Shown one piece after another: positions 35,771 to 44,206 of a stretch of DNA of 64,000 nt. Numbering within the stretch: the first letter of the stretch is position 1; the number at the start of each line of letters is the position of its first letter. The stretch lies in assembly GCF_016879755.1 (NCBI RefSeq), contig NZ_WOFU01000001.1, positions 682,001 to 746,000 of the forward strand, in the 5' to 3' direction. Source of the DNA: Bacillus sp. B15-48 (GTDB lineage Bacteria > Bacillota > Bacilli > Bacillales > Cytobacillaceae). The position numbers were made by a program, and so were the translations under genes. Under the pieces are notes generated by a model that was given only the letters and a program-made list of their open reading frames with translations, had not been told where the DNA came from and did no database searches.

Positions 35771-35998
35771 ATGGTACAATACAAGCCTCGAGTGAATCCA
35801 TTCATTAAAGCCATTATTTTTGGCGGTTTTGGTGCATTTGTCGGTCTGCCACTGTTAACCATTCTTGATCTGTATAAAAGAATTGATTGGTCGTTAGCGT
35901 ATTCATTTATTATCTTAACGTTCATGTATTTACTTGCTCACTGGTTTAGCCTAAGGAATTCCTTTGCAGAAGTCAATTCAAACGGAGATAAACAGTAA
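35771..35998 (+). CDS. Small membrane protein of unknown function
   Basis: 75 residues with two membrane helices (AIIFGGFGAFVGLPLLTILD, about 13-32; SFIILTFMYLLAHWFSL, about 45-61) and a polar tail ending SNGDKQ. No family was recognised. It is followed by a good terminator, which supports it being a gene. A core element occupies its 5' flank, and no normal ribosome site is seen, so expression may have been altered. Confidence 0.55.
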   Translation: MVQYKPRVNPFIKAIIFGGFGAFVGLPLLTILDLYKRIDWSLAYSFIILTFMYLLAHWFSLRNSFAEVNSNGDKQ

Positions 35999-36001
35999 AA
36001 A

Positions 36002-36035
36002 AATGGCTTGGATTCTTCACCAAGCCATTTTTTAT
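36002..36035 (+). terminator. Intrinsic terminator after the small membrane protein gene
   Basis: AATGGCTTGG pairs with CCAAGCCATT, followed by TTTTTATT; A-rich upstream, so it may work both ways. Confidence 0.8.
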
Positions 36036-36085
36036 TATCCTTTTATGACCGTCTAGGCAGCCTAGGACATTTTTGTAAAGCGTTC

Positions 36086-36115
36086 TTCGACTTCAAACTC
36101 CGGGGCGTCACTGTG
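36086..36115 (+). repeat. Degenerate core element
   Basis: TTCGACTTCAAACTCCGGGG then CGTCACTGTG; the left arm has extra bases and the right half of the dyad is replaced by CAGCGCGCCCTGCG. Confidence 0.65.
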
Positions 36116-36150
36116 CAGCGCGCCCTGCGACGGAATTTTCGAAAAAAATA

Positions 36151-36180
36151 GGAAAGCATAGAACCGTTCACATGTTTCGC
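36151..36180. repeat. Degenerate family 2 repeat at the pnkp 3' end
   Basis: GGAAAGCATAGAACCGTTCA then CATGTTTCGC. Its last base is the first plus-strand base of the pnkp stop codon. Confidence 0.55.
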
Positions 36181-38780
36181 TATAACCTCGGATCAACCGC
36201 TTCTTCCTCGAGAGCTAGTGTTGCGAGAACGCATTCATGGATTCTTTCTAGCGAATCTTTAGTTACAAACCGTTTGATTCCTTCAATGCCTAAGGCAAAC
36301 TCCATTAGTGCATGTCGCTGCTTTTTCCCTACGCTTCGTTTTTTCAGTCTTTCTAGATTTTCTGGAAGTAAATAATCAATTCCATAAATGATGTGCAAAT
36401 AATTTCGGCCTCTGACTTTTATCGCAGGTTGAAGGAGCTGGCCTTTTTGATTCCTTGAAATGAACTGCTCTGGTTTGACAACGAAGCCTTCGTGGCCAAC
36501 TTTGGTCATTTCTGACCACCAGTTAATCGCTTGTTCCATGGATTCTTGGTCTTTAACAACCATGAATTCTGTAGGGATAAACAGTTCTGATAAGGAACTA
36601 AACTCACGATTCTTTTCCATATGCCAAATATGCGATTTATCAAAGAAAGTCTGATTACTATGTGCTAAAAGATGAAATGGAGCAATTTGAATTCCATCCA
36701 TCCCATTTGTATTCCAGCAATATTTTTGGAACACTTCTCGAAACACGTTCACATTCTGAGCTTTTGTGTACAGTTCATCTAGCCACGAACCAACTTCTCT
36801 GCCCTCTTTTTGAGCTTCCTGCAATTTTTCAATCAACTTCAATCGATGTAATAACGCTGCTTCCCCTACATGAGCATACTGAGTGCTAATCAGTTCTTTT
36901 GCCTTTACATTCCACGGTAAAATCTCCGCGTCCAGCAATACATAATCCGTCTTTTGCTCATAAAAATAACATTGCAAGTCTTGAACAATTTTATCGATGA
37001 TTTGCTGTTCCGTTTCTTTTGAAAAAAACGGTCGACCTTTACGAGTATAGATTGCGCCAAGTGTAGGTCTTCCGACATACTGTACGGCTGCTTCTTTATT
37101 TTTAAAAAGTAGAAGAATACCTCTGCTTCCCATATGTTTTTTTTCAACCACCATTGTTTCAACCCCATGAGAACGATAATAATCAAATGCTTCCTGAGGG
37201 TGTTCTAAATAATCAGGAAGCTTTGAAGGTTCAGGGGTCGGACTCATCGTTGGCGGAATGTAAATTAATTCCTCTATCGGCACCGTATAATGGGAAATTG
37301 AATCGATTGCCGCCTTTACAACACTATTATGAGTATTTATTTCACCGTATTGTTCGGTTAAAACGGAGTATCCATTTATAAATCTTGCAATATTCGGCGG
37401 GTTCAAACGCTTACTCTTCCATTCTGCAATCGGATTATCGGTTGTTTCAGAATAATCCTGCTTTGCCTTAACGGAAAAAAATGTCCGTTCTGGATATCTG
37501 AATCCCGTTAGCATGCCTCCAAACACTACTCCTTGGTCGATATTAAGTGTATTATTCATCAACAAGGCTTGCGGCTTCGGGTCATGCCCCCAGATGATCA
37601 GCTCTTTTCGTTCATGATGAGCATACCAGTCTTTGCGAATTGGTTTTCCTCGTTCATCCACTCCATCTGTGTCCCCGTATCTGCAAAAATCAGAAATAGC
37701 GTGAGATTGCTTGCCAATATAATTATCCTTTATCCCTGCATGAGCAGCCACAACGACTCTGACTCCATTCTTCAGAAAGACGTAGTGTGAAGGTGCATTC
37801 AACAAAAAGTCCTTGAGCTCTCTCTTTAATTGATTCGTTTCCTCTTCGCCAAACTGTTGCTGATATTGTTCAAATTCCGCAGCAACTTTTTCATCACCAT
37901 GTGAAAGCGTAACTTTTCGACCGTCAAGCCATCTGGCAACCTTCCAGCCGTGATTGCTGTCAATCATCAAACAAAGGTTTGCATCAACATGTCTCTTAAA
38001 AAAGATCATGCAATCTAACGACCGTGGCCCCCGGCTCATCACATCTCCGACAGACACAAACCTTCTCCCTTCAGGATGAACATATAGCCCTTCTTCATTG
38101 GCTGCATAGCCTAATTGGCCTAACAAATCAAGAAGCTCATCGTAACAACCATGAACATCGCCGATAAAATCAAGCCCTACACCTACATCTCGCTCAATTG
38201 GGTTCGTTTCTCGAACAAGGTCTATCGCTTCGACTTCATTAAGCTTTAAACTGTAATAAAAACGAAAGCCCTCTTTTTGAATAAACCGCTTATTTTTAGC
38301 AAATATTTGCACCTGCTGTTTTACCCTCTTTTTCCCTCTCGGAAAATCCCGATTCTCATCTCTTTCCAACAAAATCTCTTGTGGGAGATCAAACACAATT
38401 GCGACACACGGAATATGATGCTCTTTCGCCATTTCTATATATTTTTTTCGATCTTCTGCGTGAAGATGGGTGGCATCAATAATCGTCAACCTGCCTAACT
38501 GAGCTCTTTTGATAATCATGGAATCCATCGCATCAAATGCATGCTTAGAAATGAGCTTATATTCTTCAAACAAAACATCTGCTTCATCCTTCGGTCGATT
38601 TGACCACTCGATAAAGTCATTATCAGCAACTAATAGTCGAAATTGGTCTGAACTAACGATTTCAGACGCCTGTAGCACACCTTTATCCGTCCATTTTTTT
38701 AAAAAAGTCGTTTTGCCACTATTAGAAGGTCCAATTAATAAAACAATTCCAGCATAAGGGAGCATTATTTTTTTGCTCAT
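36180..38780 (-). CDS. pnkp: RNA repair polynucleotide kinase-phosphatase-ligase
   Basis: 866 residues, the usual length of bacterial Pnkp. Three domains: a 5' kinase with P-loop GPSNSGKT (17-24); a metallophosphatase starting GDVHGCYDE (207-215) with NHGWK (276-280), SHGDEK and AAHAGI; and a ligase-type adenylyltransferase with the nucleotidyl Lys in KHMGSRG (about 548). With Hen1 it heals and seals broken RNA. The phosphatase motif reads GDVMSRGP (245-252) where the family usually has GDxxDRG, so a conserved Asp is Ser; see findings. ATG at 38780 overlaps the hen1 stop (ATGA), with GGAGGGG inside hen1. Confidence 0.93.
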   Translation of the reverse strand: MSKKIMLPYAGIVLLIGPSNSGKTTFLKKWTDKGVLQASEIVSSDQFRLLVADNDFIEWSNRPKDEADVLFEEYKLISKHAFDAMDSMIIKRAQLGRLTIIDATHLHAEDRKKYIEMAKEHHIPCVAIVFDLPQEILLERDENRDFPRGKKRVKQQVQIFAKNKRFIQKEGFRFYYSLKLNEVEAIDLVRETNPIERDVGVGLDFIGDVHGCYDELLDLLGQLGYAANEEGLYVHPEGRRFVSVGDVMSRGPRSLDCMIFFKRHVDANLCLMIDSNHGWKVARWLDGRKVTLSHGDEKVAAEFEQYQQQFGEEETNQLKRELKDFLLNAPSHYVFLKNGVRVVVAAHAGIKDNYIGKQSHAISDFCRYGDTDGVDERGKPIRKDWYAHHERKELIIWGHDPKPQALLMNNTLNIDQGVVFGGMLTGFRYPERTFFSVKAKQDYSETTDNPIAEWKSKRLNPPNIARFINGYSVLTEQYGEINTHNSVVKAAIDSISHYTVPIEELIYIPPTMSPTPEPSKLPDYLEHPQEAFDYYRSHGVETMVVEKKHMGSRGILLLFKNKEAAVQYVGRPTLGAIYTRKGRPFFSKETEQQIIDKIVQDLQCYFYEQKTDYVLLDAEILPWNVKAKELISTQYAHVGEAALLHRLKLIEKLQEAQKEGREVGSWLDELYTKAQNVNVFREVFQKYCWNTNGMDGIQIAPFHLLAHSNQTFFDKSHIWHMEKNREFSSLSELFIPTEFMVVKDQESMEQAINWWSEMTKVGHEGFVVKPEQFISRNQKGQLLQPAIKVRGRNYLHIIYGIDYLLPENLERLKKRSVGKKQRHALMEFALGIEGIKRFVTKDSLERIHECVLATLALEEEAVDPRL

Positions 38781-40159
38781 TCGTTCCCCTCCTTTTTTAC
38801 AAAGGTGCACATTTGGGTTGGATGCCCAAATTCTTCATGTTCTTGTCCGATCCCCTCAAACTTGGTAGTATAAGGGAAGTTTTGAATCCATTCTTCACAC
38901 TTCGACTTAAATTCCGATCTTGTCCACTCAAAGCGATGGTCCAAATGACGCATGTTTTCATTCAGATCATATACAGCGTTATACTCTTGGTTTGGCGTTG
39001 TCACAATCAGTGCCTTCGGCTCGTATTCTCCTAGGATCATCTTCATAATACCTTGCAGGCGATGTTCATCAATATGCTCGATGACTTCACATAAAATTAT
39101 CACGTCCGCATTGAGCAATCTCTCATCATAATAAAAAAGGGAACCCATAATTGGAGTTGGCAAAAGATAATCACCATGCTTACCCGCTTTTTCAAATCTC
39201 TCCATGGCTTTAAGCTGCGCAGATTCGGAGGGCTCTACAGCTAGGATTTCTTTTACCCCTTTGATTGTCCCTAAACGAACAGAAAGTTTCCCTTCCCCGG
39301 ACCCAAGATCAACGATTCTTTGTTTTAATGGAAGAGAGCTTATTTTTTCGACAATTGCCTCATAGCGAAGTTGATTCAATCTTACTTTTGGGATCGTTTG
39401 ATTTTTTTGACTCACTTTGTTCTTTTCATGATCACTTTTAATAGGAAGAGACTGTTCCGCCTTTTGAATCACATCTGAAAATCGGAGGGATTGTTTAATA
39501 ATGTAATCTCTTAACGGATGCTTCTCAAGCCACCCTTCTCCGTACCGTTCTAATTTATCAATCTCACGGTCATCAATAAAATAATGCTTATAGTTATCGA
39601 TAACCGGAATAAGAATAAACAGATGCCTTAATGCATTTTGTACAGTTACGTTGCCTTTCAAAGTGAGGAATCGTACCGAACTACGTTGTTTTAAGTCAAA
39701 TGAATAATCCGTTTGTCCACGCTCAATTTCAAGGCTATAGCCGAGGGGAAGAAACAGTTCTCTCAACCCCTCATCAGAAATTTGAGAGGCGATTGGACCA
39801 AAGCCAATCTCTAAATCGAACTTATGATCCACCCATTCAAGATATTCTTCTTTTGGCTTCCCATTTAAAGCCGTCCCTAAAGCTTTTCTAATCGAAGTAC
39901 AAAACAAACTGCTAACAACAAACTCCCGATCGTTTATATATTGGGTAATGTCGTATGTATTTGGGCTGTTTCTCACTAATTCCACTGAATCAGGGGTGAC
40001 AAAAATAAGTGCCTCTGATTCTTTTTCACCAAAAGTAGGAAAGACGAATCGGACTCGGAAGAATTTTTCATCCCGGTCATAGAGATTATTAGGGTTTTTT
40101 GCCAATAAATAAGATAAATTCTCTGCACCTTCCCCTTTTGCTTTTATCCGTAACTGCAT
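38777..40159 (-). CDS. hen1: 3'-terminal RNA ribose 2'-O-methyltransferase Hen1
   Basis: 460 residues. The N-terminal half (1-240) is the bacterial Hen1 domain that activates the Pnkp ligase; the C-terminal half is a SAM methyltransferase with RIVDLGSGEGKLS (281-293) and the metal site EVIEHIDEH (358-366; Glu358, Glu361, His362, His366). It methylates the 2'-OH at the cut before Pnkp seals, which blocks re-cleavage by the same toxin. ATG at 40159 is chosen; a GTG at 40171 is possible but lies against the AAGGG box. Upstream 40160-40322 holds a CTACGTATAGCATATGTAG dyad and no gene. Confidence 0.93.
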   Translation of the reverse strand: MQLRIKAKGEGAENLSYLLAKNPNNLYDRDEKFFRVRFVFPTFGEKESEALIFVTPDSVELVRNSPNTYDITQYINDREFVVSSLFCTSIRKALGTALNGKPKEEYLEWVDHKFDLEIGFGPIASQISDEGLRELFLPLGYSLEIERGQTDYSFDLKQRSSVRFLTLKGNVTVQNALRHLFILIPVIDNYKHYFIDDREIDKLERYGEGWLEKHPLRDYIIKQSLRFSDVIQKAEQSLPIKSDHEKNKVSQKNQTIPKVRLNQLRYEAIVEKISSLPLKQRIVDLGSGEGKLSVRLGTIKGVKEILAVEPSESAQLKAMERFEKAGKHGDYLLPTPIMGSLFYYDERLLNADVIILCEVIEHIDEHRLQGIMKMILGEYEPKALIVTTPNQEYNAVYDLNENMRHLDHRFEWTRSEFKSKCEEWIQNFPYTTKFEGIGQEHEEFGHPTQMCTFVKKEGNE

Positions 40160-40322
40160 GCATTTCAGCACCCTTCAGTTGGTCTATTTTACAATGATAA
40201 TACCATTAAACTTCACTTAAAATACGTTCTAAATTTATTTGGTTGTGTTTTTAGAAACTACGTATAGCATATGTAGGAATTAAAACTTACAAAAGTTATT
40301 ACCCTTTATTTGCCATTATACA

Positions 40323-40351
40323 TTGACACCAAATTATTTAAGAAGTCATAA
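40323..40351 (+). promoter_or_regulatory. Candidate promoter for the atoE-like gene
   Basis: TTGACA (40323-40328), 17-bp spacer, TCATAA (40346-40351). The -35 is perfect, the -10 poor. It leaves a leader of about 120 nt. Confidence 0.35.
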
Positions 40352-40478
40352 AATCGCGCTATGGTAATATTAGGAACACAACAAGGACAATAATCGAGCC
40401 GTCTGTGACGAGCGCTATGTTCCAAGAATATTCACTAGAACTCCTCATATCATTTTAATAAGAAAAGGGGGGATTATT

Positions 40479-41798
40479 TTGTTAAATAGAATGGCTGAGT
40501 CATTTTCAAAGTTTGTTTCTCGGTATTTGCCAGATGCCTTTGTGATTGCTGTTTTGATGACTTTATTCGTATTTATATTAGGTTTTTTCAGCAGTCCGAA
40601 AGACCCGCTCGATCTCGTTAGGTCTTATGGCGATGGTTTTTGGGTCTACTTGGCTTTTACCATGCAGATGATTTTATTGTTAATGACAGGGATGGTGCTA
40701 GCGACGGTTCCTTTTATTCGAAAGGGATTAGAGAAGATTTCAGCAAAAGCGAATACAGCAACTAAAGCGTATCTTTTTACCTTTTTCATTTCTGCTGCTG
40801 CCTACTATATCAACTGGGGCCTTGCAGTTGTCGTAGGAGCCATTGTTGCCCGAGAAGTTGGAAAAAGAAATGACAAGGCACACTTCCCGCTACTTGTTGC
40901 CTGTGCTTATACTCCAACCGTTCTTTATACAGCTGGATTATCAAGTTCAATCGGACTTACGGTTGCCACAGAAGGTCATTTTTTAGCAGATGTGATGGGG
41001 GTTATTCCCACTTCGGAGACAATCTTTCATCCCGGAACAATCATCATTTTCCTAACGTTGCTGCTAACATTGCCTATTTTCATCCTACTATTAGCTCCGA
41101 AAAAAAATATCATTCCTTATACTCCTCCAAAAACCAAGCCTTTACCGAAAAATAACACTCAAGATGCTGATGAATCTGTTCCAGCCGTTTATTTAGAAAA
41201 AACGCCGATTTTAGGAATTGTCATTGGGGCAATTGGCTTAATATATGTCATTTTAAGACTATCGAGTAACAGTGATTTAGACTTAAATATCATTAATATG
41301 ACCTTTTTATCACTTGGTTTATTGTTTCATCGTTCTTTATGGCAGTATGGAAATGCTTTTAAAGAGGCGGCAAGTTCAATTTCACCGATCATTCTCCAAT
41401 TTCCATTTTATGCAGCCATCATTGCAATTCTAGGAAGTTCTGGTCTTGGAGAAAGGATTATCACCGGATTAGCTTCGATTTCAAATCAAGAGACATTTGC
41501 CGTCTTTTCCTATTGGACAGCTGGAATCGTTAATATTTTAGCTCCATCAGGAGGAGGCCAATGGGCTTTACAAGGACCTCTTCAAATTCCAGCGGCCATC
41601 CAAGCAGGGGTCGATCCCGCTACGGTCGCAATGGCTGTCGGCTGGGGAGATGCCTGGACGAATCTAATTCAACCATTCTGGGCATTGCCAATCCTGAGCA
41701 TTGTTGGCCTCCACATAAGACATATCATGGGATACTGCATCCTCCTAAGCATATGGGTCGGCGTCATTACATCCATTTTAATTTACTTTGTTTATTAA
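40479..41798 (+). CDS. atoE: Short-chain fatty acid transporter (AtoE family)
   Basis: 439 residues with about eleven membrane segments. AtoE features include ASFSKFVSRYLPDAFVIAVLMT-like start, AAAYYINWGLAVVVGAIVARE, and the C-terminal NILAPSGGGQWALQGP with GWGDAWTNLIQPFWALP. It takes up short-chain fatty acids such as butyrate or acetoacetate. The start is TTG at 40479 with AAGGGGGG seven nt upstream. No catabolic partner genes adjoin it here. Confidence 0.9.
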   Translation: MLNRMAESFSKFVSRYLPDAFVIAVLMTLFVFILGFFSSPKDPLDLVRSYGDGFWVYLAFTMQMILLLMTGMVLATVPFIRKGLEKISAKANTATKAYLFTFFISAAAYYINWGLAVVVGAIVAREVGKRNDKAHFPLLVACAYTPTVLYTAGLSSSIGLTVATEGHFLADVMGVIPTSETIFHPGTIIIFLTLLLTLPIFILLLAPKKNIIPYTPPKTKPLPKNNTQDADESVPAVYLEKTPILGIVIGAIGLIYVILRLSSNSDLDLNIINMTFLSLGLLFHRSLWQYGNAFKEAASSISPIILQFPFYAAIIAILGSSGLGERIITGLASISNQETFAVFSYWTAGIVNILAPSGGGQWALQGPLQIPAAIQAGVDPATVAMAVGWGDAWTNLIQPFWALPILSIVGLHIRHIMGYCILLSIWVGVITSILIYFVY

Positions 41799-41804
41799 AA
41801 AATA

Positions 41805-41844
41805 ACAAAGAAGCCTGGTTCCATTCAGAACCAGGCTTCTTTGT
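41805..41844 (+). terminator. Bidirectional intrinsic terminator after atoE
   Basis: ACAAAGAAGCCTGGTT pairs perfectly with AACCAGGCTTCTTTGT over 16 bp. Confidence 0.85.
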
Positions 41845-41872
41845 GTCATGGGCAGTTAAGAACCCTCTTTAT

Positions 41873-41901
41873 TTCGACAAATTCCGGGGCGTCACTGTGA
41901 C
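41873..41901 (+). repeat. Core element supplying the stop of the OsmC gene
   Basis: TTCGACAAATTCCGGGGCGT then CACTGTGAC. On the minus strand TCA CAG TGA gives Ser-Gln-stop. Confidence 0.88.
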
Positions 41902-42326
41902 TCTACGGAGACAAGATTAACTGTATTTGCAATTGTATCGCCTACAGGGCAGTGTGCTTCGATATATTCTTTATATGCCTCGACTTTTTCTTGAGGTGCT
42001 GTTGTTTCAATATGGAACGTATATCTTATCGTTTGAAAACCGGGGCGTACATCCGACTTACCGAGAAATCCGTCAATGTCAAGGTCCCCTTCTACTTCAA
42101 CCCAAAAGTTTTGAAGATCAATCTCGAATTTTTTCGCATAAGTTCTTGCTACGATTGCTTGGCAAGCACCTAAAGCAGAAAGAAGGAGTTCAACCGGATT
42201 CATTCCTTTGTCTGTTCCCCCTAGTTCTGCAGGCTCATCGATAATAACCTTATGACTTCTAGCCTCAGCTTCCACTAGCACGTTCTCTTTTAAAAAAGTC
42301 TTTGCCTTAACTGTTGTTAATGCCAT
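41892..42326 (-). CDS. OsmC/Ohr-family peroxidase-like protein
   Basis: 144 residues. The two Cys typical of the family are in LSALGACQAIVAR (about residue 54) and AHCPVGDTI (about 129). OsmC/Ohr proteins reduce organic hydroperoxides. NPVELLLSALGAC is the signature start of the helix. The final VESQ-stop comes from a core element. Whether it is OsmC or the YhfA-like branch is not decided. Confidence 0.88.
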   Translation of the reverse strand: MALTTVKAKTFLKENVLVEAEARSHKVIIDEPAELGGTDKGMNPVELLLSALGACQAIVARTYAKKFEIDLQNFWVEVEGDLDIDGFLGKSDVRPGFQTIRYTFHIETTAPQEKVEAYKEYIEAHCPVGDTIANTVNLVSVESQ

Positions 42327-42657
42327 TATGTATCTCTCCCTTTCATTCCATCGTAATTACTTCGTGTAACTTCCTAACCTAGATTTTCACTTTTAATCTA
42401 CTTTTAAAACCAAGTAATCGTATATGACTTTATGTATTTATGTTATCATAAAATTTTTTATAATCAATAACTATTTTTGTTTCCATATGCTAGTTTCATT
42501 TGACAATTACGGTACAAAGTTATTTTGAAAATTTTATTAACCTAATTAAAACGCCCCCCTTAACGTCAAAAAAATAGACATAAAAACCTCCACACGAACG
42601 AACGCTTCGTGAAAACAAAAAACACTTAAGCCAAGAGGGAGACTTTCCCCCACTCAA
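42327..42657. other. Gap with weak structured repeat and no gene
   Basis: AT-rich sequence. Near 42598-42660 lie ACGAACGAACGCTTCGT and GAGGGAGACTTTCCCCCACTC, resembling the GTGGGGG structured elements at 1.4 and 27.5 kb. Nothing else was recognised. Confidence 0.4.
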
Positions 42658-42864
42658 CTAAAGCGACGTCGGCTGCCCCTTGTCTTCACTTTTCTTGCCT
42701 TTATACGCACGAGCGATTGGCATAATAAGTGTGAAACAAGTCAACAGAATAAAGATAATTGAAATTGGGCTTTCAAAGAAGATTTTCATGCTCCCGTCCG
42801 ACATAATCAATGATTGGCGGAGGGAACGTTCCGCTAATGGGCCGAGGACGATGCCAATTAACAT
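42658..42864 (-). pseudogene. Remnant of a TctA-type tricarboxylate transporter subunit
   Basis: Only the last 68 residues survive: LIGIVLGPLAERSLRQSL, then SDGSMKIFFESPISIIFILL and a basic tail. This matches the C-terminal end of TctA, the large membrane subunit (about 500 residues) of tripartite tricarboxylate transporters. The homology starts exactly at a core element (42864-42882). The rest of tctA, and the tctB and tctC partners, are absent. It looks like the product of a deletion or replacement with one end at the element. Confidence 0.75.
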
Positions 42865-42882
42865 TATCGGGGCGTCACTGTG
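42864..42882 (+). repeat. Core element at the tctA break point
   Basis: TTATCGGGGCGTCACTGTG. It separates the tctA fragment from the ydhR-like gene, whose stop is 7 nt away. The right half of the dyad is truncated (CGG in place of ACG). Confidence 0.8.
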
Positions 42883-42889
42883 CGGACTG

Positions 42890-43195
42890 TTATTTTACCG
42901 GCCCTTTCGTAATCTCAGTCAGTTTCGAATTAATCGCAAAAATCTTTGCATTGACATCTGTTATTCCAAAGCCTGCTAATCTTTTTGTATGCATATCAAT
43001 ATATTTTTCAGCGGTTTCTTTTGTTTCAAAAAGATACACTCCACCAGCTTCCTGTGTTTCGGGATTCTCCGTCCAAATTTTCCAGATGAAGCCCTCCTCT
43101 TCATTGATGCTTTTCGCTAAATCAGAAAAACCTTCCGCCATTTCCTCTCCAAATGGTCCATTCATTTTAAAATCCACCTGTAATACGTATGCCAT
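42890..43195 (-). CDS. YdhR-family putative monooxygenase
   Basis: 101 residues. It follows the YdhR pattern: QVDFKMNGPFGEEMAEGF, then SINEEEGFIWKIWTENPETQEAGGVYLF and a late HTKRLAGFGITDVNAKIFAIN. YdhR proteins form a dimeric alpha-beta barrel and are proposed to be cofactor-free monooxygenases on aromatic compounds. ATG at 43195 is favoured because GGAGG lies 7 nt upstream, not 1 nt as for the ATG at 43201. Confidence 0.85.
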   Translation of the reverse strand: MAYVLQVDFKMNGPFGEEMAEGFSDLAKSINEEEGFIWKIWTENPETQEAGGVYLFETKETAEKYIDMHTKRLAGFGITDVNAKIFAINSKLTEITKGPVK

Positions 43196-43332
43196 GTTCA
43201 TTCCTCCTTGTTATTTTTTGGTTATAATGGGTTTCACCTAGAAGTTCGTCTCTAAATCACAAATTTATAATGATACTTTTCCAATATATTATCCCCCATT
43301 TCAAAAGAACTAGCGAGGAAAAAGCCCTATGC

Positions 43333-43380
43333 CCGTGGAACATCCCGTGAAACAAGATTTTTCGGGGCGTCACTGTGACG
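43333..43380 (+). repeat. Core element, long-arm subtype, upstream of the YczE-like gene
   Basis: CCGTGGAACATCCCGTGAAA then CAAGATTTTTCGGGGCGTCACTGTGACG in two parts. Here the element lies in the promoter region of the plus-strand gene: TATAAT follows at 43392-43397, and the -35 position falls inside the element. Confidence 0.82.
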
Positions 43381-43426
43381 GTTTTTTCTGTTATAATTGT
43401 TTTCATTAGTAGAAAGAAGGGATTAA

Positions 43427-44092
43427 GTGAATAAGGGGATTGGGTTTAATAAGTGGCTATTCTTTTTTGTTGGTCTGATTATTTTGGGGCTTGGGGTGGC
43501 TTTTACTGTTAAGGGCCAACGTTTAGGTGTCAGTTCTTGGGACGTACTGCACATCGGTTTATTTAATAACCTAGGGCTATCGATTGGACTTTGGGCGATT
43601 ATTGTTGGCATCATCATTATTATTATCGCTTCGATGGGTTTACGTGAGTTTCCAAAAATCGGAACGTATATAAACTTGATTCTTGTTGGTATATTTATCG
43701 ATTTTTTCAACTGGATATTGCCAGATCCACATACTTTTCCGTTCCAATTATTGAATTTTCTCCTTGGTGTTGTATTGATGGGGATCGGCGGGGGTATCTA
43801 TCTTTCTGCTAATTTAGGTTCAGGTCCAAGGGATAGTTTAATGCTGCTTATCGTAAAAAAATTCCGTTGCAGCATAACTCTCGCACGAACCGTCATGGAA
43901 GTCGTTGTCGCTATCACAGGTTTTCTTATAGGCGGGCCGATTGGAATTGGAACGGTCATCATGGCCTTTGCACTTGGGCCAATCATTCAACTGTCGCTCG
44001 GATATAGCCGAAAAATATTAGAGAAATCCATGAGCGCCAAACATGTGGTTGGTAATAACTATATCGGCTTGACAAGGGAAGAACGAATGTAA
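43427..44092 (+). CDS. YczE/YitT-like integral membrane protein, second member
   Basis: 221 residues with about five membrane segments: KWLFFFVGLIILGLGVAFTV, RLGVSSWDVLHIGLFNNLGLS, a GIGGGIYLSANLGSGPRDSLM segment and the C-terminal GPIGIGTVIMAFALGPIIQ. GSGPRDSLM is characteristic of YczE. Start GTG at 43427 with AGAAGGGA upstream. It is homologous in layout to 20708-21352; both sit next to a core element. Function not established. Confidence 0.82.
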   Translation: MNKGIGFNKWLFFFVGLIILGLGVAFTVKGQRLGVSSWDVLHIGLFNNLGLSIGLWAIIVGIIIIIIASMGLREFPKIGTYINLILVGIFIDFFNWILPDPHTFPFQLLNFLLGVVLMGIGGGIYLSANLGSGPRDSLMLLIVKKFRCSITLARTVMEVVVAITGFLIGGPIGIGTVIMAFALGPIIQLSLGYSRKILEKSMSAKHVVGNNYIGLTREERM

Positions 44093-44094
44093 AA

Positions 44095-44137
44095 AAGCTT
44101 GCAGTAAAATTTATTATTTGCTGCAAGCTTTTTTTTA
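44095..44137 (+). terminator. Intrinsic terminator after the YczE-like gene
   Basis: AAGCTTGCAG pairs with CTGCAAGCTT, followed by a run of T. Confidence 0.85.
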
Positions 44138-44206
44138 TTTTCTTGCATCACTTGCGCGGGACCCCCAAGAACCAACCTTTCCAATCCACTCCAACCTAAA
44201 ATCCGG

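Noticed and set aside
36180-40159. Pnkp-Hen1 as a new system
   Set aside because: Domain content and order match the already described bacterial Pnkp/Hen1 RNA repair pair; only the phosphatase motif change is unusual.
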